From Candidatus Uhrbacteria bacterium CG_4_9_14_3_um_filter_36_7 (lineage in GTDB: Bacteria; Patescibacteriota; Patescibacteriia; UBA9934; GWF2-40-263), in the NCBI GenBank assembly GCA_002791255.1, contig PFWS01000030.1:1-9146 (forward strand): DNA of 9,146 bases, in the 5' to 3' direction. The notes under the pieces were generated by a model. That model saw nothing but the letters and a program-made list of their open reading frames with translations, did not search any database and was not told the origin of the DNA. Positions 6,147-9,146 of the stretch are shown piece after piece (position 1 is the first letter of the stretch; every line of letters starts with the position of its first letter). Made by a program: the position numbers and the translations under genes.

Positions 6147-6428
6147 TTATTTTTGTTTATGAATGCGAATAGCCTTTCCTCCAATAAGGGCATGAGAAAT
6201 TTTTTTATAGGCAGAAGATAAAATTCTTTGAAATGTACTTGTAGATGTTTCCATTTTTTTTGCACATGATTTTTGGTCTAGGTTTTCAATATTTTTTAAA
6301 CGCAGAGATTCAATTTCTTCGAGAGTTAATTCAATTATTTCAAGCTTTGAAATAGGAATTCCCTGCGGTTTAAAATAGGTCACTTTTGGATCAAATCGTA
6401 TACGACGACATAAGCGTGGACGTGGCAT
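6147..6428 (-). CDS. UPF0251 (DUF134) helix-turn-helix protein
   Basis: The 93-residue product starts MPRPRLCRRI and continues VTYFKPQGIPISKLE, the hallmark N-terminus of UPF0251/DUF134. A sigma-region-4-like helix-turn-helix follows, from LTLEEIESLRL to TFQRILSSAYKKISHALIGGKAIRI (about residues 34-89). The length is typical. The family is presumed to bind DNA, but no member's target is known to me. Elsewhere it is often found near DUF5320 and NifX/NifB-like iron-sulfur genes. Here DUF5320 lies 89 bases upstream on the same strand, so the two are probably co-transcribed. The 3' end is convergent with the aldehyde dehydrogenase and only 19 bases away. The leader before the ATG is pure A/T with no Shine-Dalgarno. 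Confidence 0.9.
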   Translation of the reverse strand: MPRPRLCRRIRFDPKVTYFKPQGIPISKLEIIELTLEEIESLRLKNIENLDQKSCAKKMETSTSTFQRILSSAYKKISHALIGGKAIRIHKQK

Positions 6429-6495
6429 ATATATAAATTATTTCGATTAAAATAGTATCTTGAAATTAGAGAAAATACATCTATTTTAAACCGCA
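6364..6495. repeat. 15-bp perfect inverted repeat enclosing the UPF0251 start
   Basis: TGCGGTTTAAAATAG at 6364-6378, inside the UPF0251 coding sequence (the YFKPQ codons), is the exact reverse complement of CTATTTTAAACCGCA at 6481-6495 in the DUF5320-UPF0251 gap. In the minus-strand mRNA the arms could pair across about 100 bases, with the UPF0251 start codon in the loop. Whether this matters for translation is inference. Confidence 0.6.
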
Positions 6496-6517
6496 AGAAA
6501 ATTTTAAGTTTTTTATT

Positions 6518-6712
6518 TTATTTGGTTTGTATTTCTTCAAGTTCCTCGAGACGATTTTTTATGTCTTGTAAATTTTGTTTAAGTATCTTTTTTTCCTGGT
6601 TTTTATCTAGACCATTTGACCAAAATTTACAAAATTTTCTCATACCACAAACACCCATTCTTTGTCCATTTGGACCAAGACCTTGAGGACCTGTTCCATT
6701 TAAATTTGGCAT
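6518..6712 (-). CDS. DUF5320-family small protein
   Basis: The 64-residue product begins MPNLNGTGPQGLGPNGQRMG and then VCGM. This fits the glycine- and proline-rich DUF5320 N-terminus (MPxxDGTGPxGxGPxTGRxxGxC). The C-terminal half is a charged helix with heptad spacing (KKILKQNLQDIKNRLEELEE), likely a short coiled coil. The biochemical role is unknown. The N-terminal Cys residues (C22, and C28 in KFCKFW) might bind metal, but that is speculative. It is the first gene of a two-gene minus-strand unit with UPF0251, served by a strong promoter about 50 bases upstream. This pairing is recurrent in other genomes and supports both calls. Confidence 0.85.
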   Translation of the reverse strand: MPNLNGTGPQGLGPNGQRMGVCGMRKFCKFWSNGLDKNQEKKILKQNLQDIKNRLEELEEIQTK

Positions 6713-6763
6713 ATTTATATAATTTTATTTGAAAATGTAAAATAAATCGACCTTTATATTATG

Positions 6764-6792
6764 ATAATATACCCATAATAATTTCTTGTCAA
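6764..6792 (-). promoter_or_regulatory. Sigma70-type promoter of DUF5320-UPF0251
   Basis: On the minus strand a consensus TTGACA (6792-6787) is followed after exactly 17 bases by TATTAT (6769-6764). Transcription should start near 6757, giving a leader of about 45 bases before the ATG at 6712. The -35 region lies within a pair of 12-base direct repeats. Confidence 0.75.
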
Positions 6793-6807
6793 AGTATAAT
6801 TTCTTGT
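6778..6807. repeat. 12-bp direct repeat at the DUF5320 promoter
   Basis: ATAATTTCTTGT occurs at 6778-6789 and again at 6796-6807, an 18-base period. The first copy overlaps the -35 region of the minus-strand promoter and the second lies just upstream of it. The tandem arrangement at a promoter resembles an operator pair. The repeat is A/T-rich, so chance is not excluded. Confidence 0.4.
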
Positions 6808-6839
6808 AAATATTTGATTCTACTGTTAATCTTTTATCA

Positions 6840-6845
6840 TATAAT
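6840..6845 (+). promoter_or_regulatory. Possible -10 element for the acylphosphatase-UppS gene
   Basis: A consensus TATAAT stands 23 bases before the ATG at 6869. The best -35 candidate, TTGATT (6814-6819), is 20 bases away, which is longer than usual, so this is a weak call. The fusion gene must have a promoter in this interval, because the upstream gene runs the other way. Confidence 0.35.
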
Positions 6846-6868
6846 AAGACATTGTTCATCTAAATGTT

Positions 6869-7903
6869 ATGGAAAATAGTATACAAGAAAAACAATTAGT
6901 CATTCATATTTCTGGTCGTGTTCAAGCAGTCTTTGTGCGTCATAATATTAAACGGATTGCTGAACAATATACATTAACTGGATTTACTCAAAATTTACCT
7001 GATGGACGCATTGAGGTTGTGGCAGAAGGAGAAGAAATTTGTTTAAGACATCTTTTAGATTGGTGTTATCGTGGAAGTTTTCTTGCACGGGTCGATAGCC
7101 TTTCATTTACTTGGAAACCAGCTTCAAGAGTTTTTAAAAATTTTTCTATTTCAACAAGAGGTCAGTCTATAATAAAAGACGAACATCAAGCCCTTAAACA
7201 TCTTTCTCGCCGCGTGGTTCGTCGAGTGATTAATAAAGTTCCACAACATTTACTTATTATTCCCGATGGAAATCGACGTTGGGCAAAAGATCGTGGGATG
7301 CTTGTTTGGCAGGGTCATGAAGTTGGAGCACACAATACTATCAAACTTGCAGAAGAAGCAAAAAAGTTAGGTATTTCTTTTTTTACGATCTGGGGATTTT
7401 CAACTGAAAATTGGAACCGTAATATTATAGAAGTGAAGCAACTAATGTTTTTATTTGAAAAAATATTAGAGGAGTATAAATCATGGTTTATTGATCATAA
7501 GATCCAATTTCATCATTTTGGTCGTAAAGATCGTTTACCGAAATCGCTCCTCGAAAGTATTTTGCATCTTGAACAGAAAACAAAATTATTTACAAAATAT
7601 CATTTTGCTATTGCTTTAGATTATGGGGGAAGAGATGAGCTTTTACGAGCTGTTGAACAAATAAAAGGCTTAACCAATATTGAAGAGGATGATATCTCAA
7701 AAGCTCTTGATTCGTATGGATTTCCGGATCCAGATTTTATTGTACGTACGAGTGGTGAACAACGTACAAGTGGAATTATGCCTTGGCAATCTGTTTATGC
7801 AGAATTATATTTCTCACCTCTTTATTTTCCAGATTTTTCTCCGGCTGAATTACGTTTTGCTGTGCAAGATTATGAATTTCGCCAAAGACGCATGGGACAC
7901 TAA
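6869..7903 (+). CDS. uppS: Acylphosphatase-UppS fusion (undecaprenyl diphosphate synthase with N-terminal acylphosphatase domain)
   Basis: The 344-residue product joins two enzymes in one open frame. Residues about 8-95 are an acylphosphatase: SGRVQAVFVRHN with catalytic-type R24, and NLPDGRIEV with N42, both active-site residues kept. The second Gly of GRVQGV is Ala20. A basic linker (about 96-124) follows. Residues about 125-344 are a cis-prenyltransferase that makes C55 diphosphate from IPP and FPP. It has HLLIIPDGNRRWAK with the Mg-binding D133, FSTENW (177-182), DYGGRDE, RTSGEQR (R293, R299), PWQSVYAELYF, and the terminal RQRRMGH. The synthase half is near the usual size. UppS supplies the lipid carrier used by MraY in this same window. 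The role of the fused phosphatase is unknown; carrier dephosphorylation is a hypothesis only. The start has no Shine-Dalgarno. Confidence 0.92.
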   Translation: MENSIQEKQLVIHISGRVQAVFVRHNIKRIAEQYTLTGFTQNLPDGRIEVVAEGEEICLRHLLDWCYRGSFLARVDSLSFTWKPASRVFKNFSISTRGQSIIKDEHQALKHLSRRVVRRVINKVPQHLLIIPDGNRRWAKDRGMLVWQGHEVGAHNTIKLAEEAKKLGISFFTIWGFSTENWNRNIIEVKQLMFLFEKILEEYKSWFIDHKIQFHHFGRKDRLPKSLLESILHLEQKTKLFTKYHFAIALDYGGRDELLRAVEQIKGLTNIEEDDISKALDSYGFPDPDFIVRTSGEQRTSGIMPWQSVYAELYFSPLYFPDFSPAELRFAVQDYEFRQRRMGH

Positions 7904-7931
7904 GTAATTTTAGGAATAAATTTTTAGAAAA

Positions 7932-7963
7932 CAAAAATCATCGGATTTTTCCGATGATTTTTG
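7932..7963. terminator. Bidirectional terminator between acylphosphatase-UppS and zinc-ribbon gene 2
   Basis: A 14-bp perfect stem runs from CAAAAATCATCGGA (7932-7945) to TCCGATGATTTTTG (7950-7963) around a TTTT loop. A-rich and T-rich arms serve as the U tract on either strand. It lies between convergent stop codons, matching the arrangement after murG. Confidence 0.85.
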
Positions 7964-7977
7964 ATTCATTTAAGAAA

Positions 7978-8091
7978 CTAGCTTTGTTGTTCGGCAGTTG
8001 CTGTTTCTTCTTGAGGTTGTGATGAACAGGTTTCGCAAACTTCTTGTCCTTCGACGGCTGGAGCCGTACCACATGTTTTACATGTATCCAT
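7978..8091 (-). CDS. Zinc-ribbon miniprotein 2 (37 aa)
   Basis: This gene encodes 37 residues beginning MDTCKTCGTAPAVEG, then VCETC, then a Gln/Glu/Thr-rich tail ending AEQQS. Two CxxC knuckles 15 residues apart indicate one metal site. It is paralogous to the 32-residue protein at 3432-3530: the N-terminal M-x-TCK-x-CG-x-AP and the CETC knuckle are shared, while the tails differ. The function is unknown. A sigma70-type promoter gives a leader of about 24 bases, the same as for copy 1, and a bidirectional terminator lies beyond the stop. An in-frame ATG at 8106 would add five residues (MNLKP), but the paralogue supports the start at 8091. It is divergent from the CapA-family gene. Confidence 0.78.
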   Translation of the reverse strand: MDTCKTCGTAPAVEGQEVCETCSSQPQEETATAEQQS

Positions 8092-8121
8092 AGGTTTTAA
8101 GTTCATGAGTTAGTATGTGCT

Positions 8122-8150
8122 AGGATACGGAATTTTTGATTTTTTGTCAA
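8122..8150 (-). promoter_or_regulatory. Sigma70-type promoter of zinc-ribbon gene 2
   Basis: On the minus strand TTGACA (8150-8145) and TATCCT (8127-8122) are separated by 17 bases. The predicted start is near 8115, about 24 bases before the ATG. Spacing and leader length match the promoter of zinc-ribbon gene 1. Confidence 0.72.
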
Positions 8151-8240
8151 CCTATTTACTTTGTTTTAAGATAATTACATATAGTTATAGGAAAAGAGTG
8201 CTAGGTAAATTAACTAAAACAAAATAAAAAAAGATAAAAT

Positions 8241-9146
8241 ATGTGGAAAAAAATTTGTTATAACGTGTTTATCTTTTTTTTCTTTGTGATGGTTCTATCC
8301 ATACAAATATTTTTTTTGTTTCAAATAAACACTCAGACTGTTGGCGAATCTTCTACAGAACTTCTATTAATTGAGACTTTATATAAAGACAAAAAAACAA
8401 ATCAAGATGTTCAGGATACACTTCAGATAGTTTTTGTTGGGGATATAATGTTTGATCGTCAGGTTGAAAAACAAATACAAACAAAAGGCCAATTTTTCTT
8501 ATTTGAAAAAATAGAATCATTTTTAAGAGAATTTGATTTGGTTATAGGAAATCTTGAAGGACCAATTGTTAAGAAGGCACCTGATTTTGGAGTACATAGC
8601 ATGCAATTTGCTTTTGATGCTTCTGTTCTTGAAAGCCTTTCTTTTGCCCATTTTGATGTGGTTTCACTTGCTAATAATCATACTCAAAATATGGGATCAG
8701 ATGGACTTGAAGAAACTCGAGATCTTTTAAATGCAAGAGACATTCTTTCTGTAGGCGATCCAATTGATTGTCAAATAGATCCAATGAAAGAATTAAATGA
8801 GCCTGTTATCCTATTTGCTTTTAATCAGACCTTTCCTTTTAATTGTTCAAATCAAGCGATAGTAAAAATAATTGAAGATGCAAGAAATAGTTTCCCAAAT
8901 TATTTTTTCATTATATTCATGCATTGGGGAAATGAGTATGAACCAAAGAGTTCTTTGATTCAACAAGAAGCCGCGCATGCATTTATTAATGCAGGAGCTG
9001 ATCTTATTATTGGATCTCATCCACATGTAGTACAGGAAATTGAATTATATAAAAATAAATTGATTTTTTATTCACTGGGAAATTTTATTTTTGATCAATA
9101 CTTTTCGAAGGAGACGCAAGAGAATCTTGCACTTGCAATAAAATTA
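8241..9146 (+). CDS. CapA-family metallophosphatase-like membrane protein (3' end beyond window)
   Basis: The frame is open from ATG 8241 to the window edge, giving 302 residues. A hydrophobic segment at about 8-28 is a signal anchor, so the catalytic domain should face outwards. The rest matches the CapA/PgsA family (calcineurin-like phosphoesterase fold): VGDIMFDR with D68, NLEGPI (N104), LANNHTQN with H147, MHWGNEYEP with H228, GSHPHVVQ with H260 and H262, and YSLGNFIFDQ near the edge. Founding members take part in poly-gamma-glutamate capsule synthesis or export. Many others are unassigned, and no capsule ligase gene is visible here, so the role is open. A short C-terminal part is missing. 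No Shine-Dalgarno and no convincing promoter were seen upstream. Confidence 0.9.
   Translation, partial: MWKKICYNVFIFFFFVMVLSIQIFFLFQINTQTVGESSTELLLIETLYKDKKTNQDVQDTLQIVFVGDIMFDRQVEKQIQTKGQFFLFEKIESFLREFDLVIGNLEGPIVKKAPDFGVHSMQFAFDASVLESLSFAHFDVVSLANNHTQNMGSDGLEETRDLLNARDILSVGDPIDCQIDPMKELNEPVILFAFNQTFPFNCSNQAIVKIIEDARNSFPNYFFIIFMHWGNEYEPKSSLIQQEAAHAFINAGADLIIGSHPHVVQEIELYKNKLIFYSLGNFIFDQYFSKETQENLALAIKL

Noticed and set aside
8155..8190. Promoter for the CapA-family gene
   Set aside because: Several A/T-rich -10-like hexamers exist, but none pairs with a -35 element at 16-18 bases with a convincing match.
1..9146. CRISPR arrays, insertion sequences or rRNA genes
   Set aside because: No regularly spaced repeats, transposase motifs or rRNA signatures were seen on either strand.

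Overview
The window is AT-rich bacterial chromosome. Short intergenic spaces, no visible Shine-Dalgarno sequences, several tiny proteins, and divergent versions of standard envelope enzymes together suggest a member of the Patescibacteria/CPR or a similar reduced lineage. This placement is inferred from gene style only, because no phylogenetic marker in the window settles it. The standard genetic code fits every gene.

Layout. (1) Positions 1-3386 hold the tail of an unidentified upstream gene and then mraY-ftsW-murG, packed with gaps of 13 and 5 bases. This is the middle of a division/cell-wall (dcw) cluster, and it ends at a bidirectional hairpin terminator instead of continuing into murC. 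(2) Positions 3391-3786 hold a 32-residue zinc-ribbon gene on the minus strand, convergent with murG, and a tRNA-Lys(UUU) gene on the plus strand. Their divergent promoters share one -35 region. (3) Positions 3787-6127 hold a nucleoside phosphorylase-like gene and an aldehyde dehydrogenase broken by a frameshift. Both are richer in A and use TTA leucine codons more than the mraY cluster. (4) Positions 6147-6712 (minus) hold a UPF0251 (DUF134) DNA-binding protein and a DUF5320 protein, transcribed from a strong promoter. (5) Positions 6869-7903 encode an in-frame fusion of acylphosphatase and undecaprenyl diphosphate synthase (UppS). (6) Positions 7932-8150 hold a second zinc-ribbon gene with the same arrangement as the first: minus strand, convergent with an envelope gene, its own sigma70-type promoter, and a shared bidirectional terminator. 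(7) From 8241 to the window end there is a membrane-anchored CapA-family metallophosphatase, cut off by the edge.

How the genes fit together. UppS makes the C55 lipid carrier diphosphate. After dephosphorylation, MraY loads phospho-MurNAc-pentapeptide onto that carrier (lipid I), MurG adds GlcNAc (lipid II), and FtsW polymerises lipid II at the septum. The window therefore carries several steps of the lipid-carrier cycle. The most unusual items are the acylphosphatase-UppS fusion and the pair of paralogous zinc-ribbon miniproteins, each placed tail-to-tail with a lipid-carrier gene.
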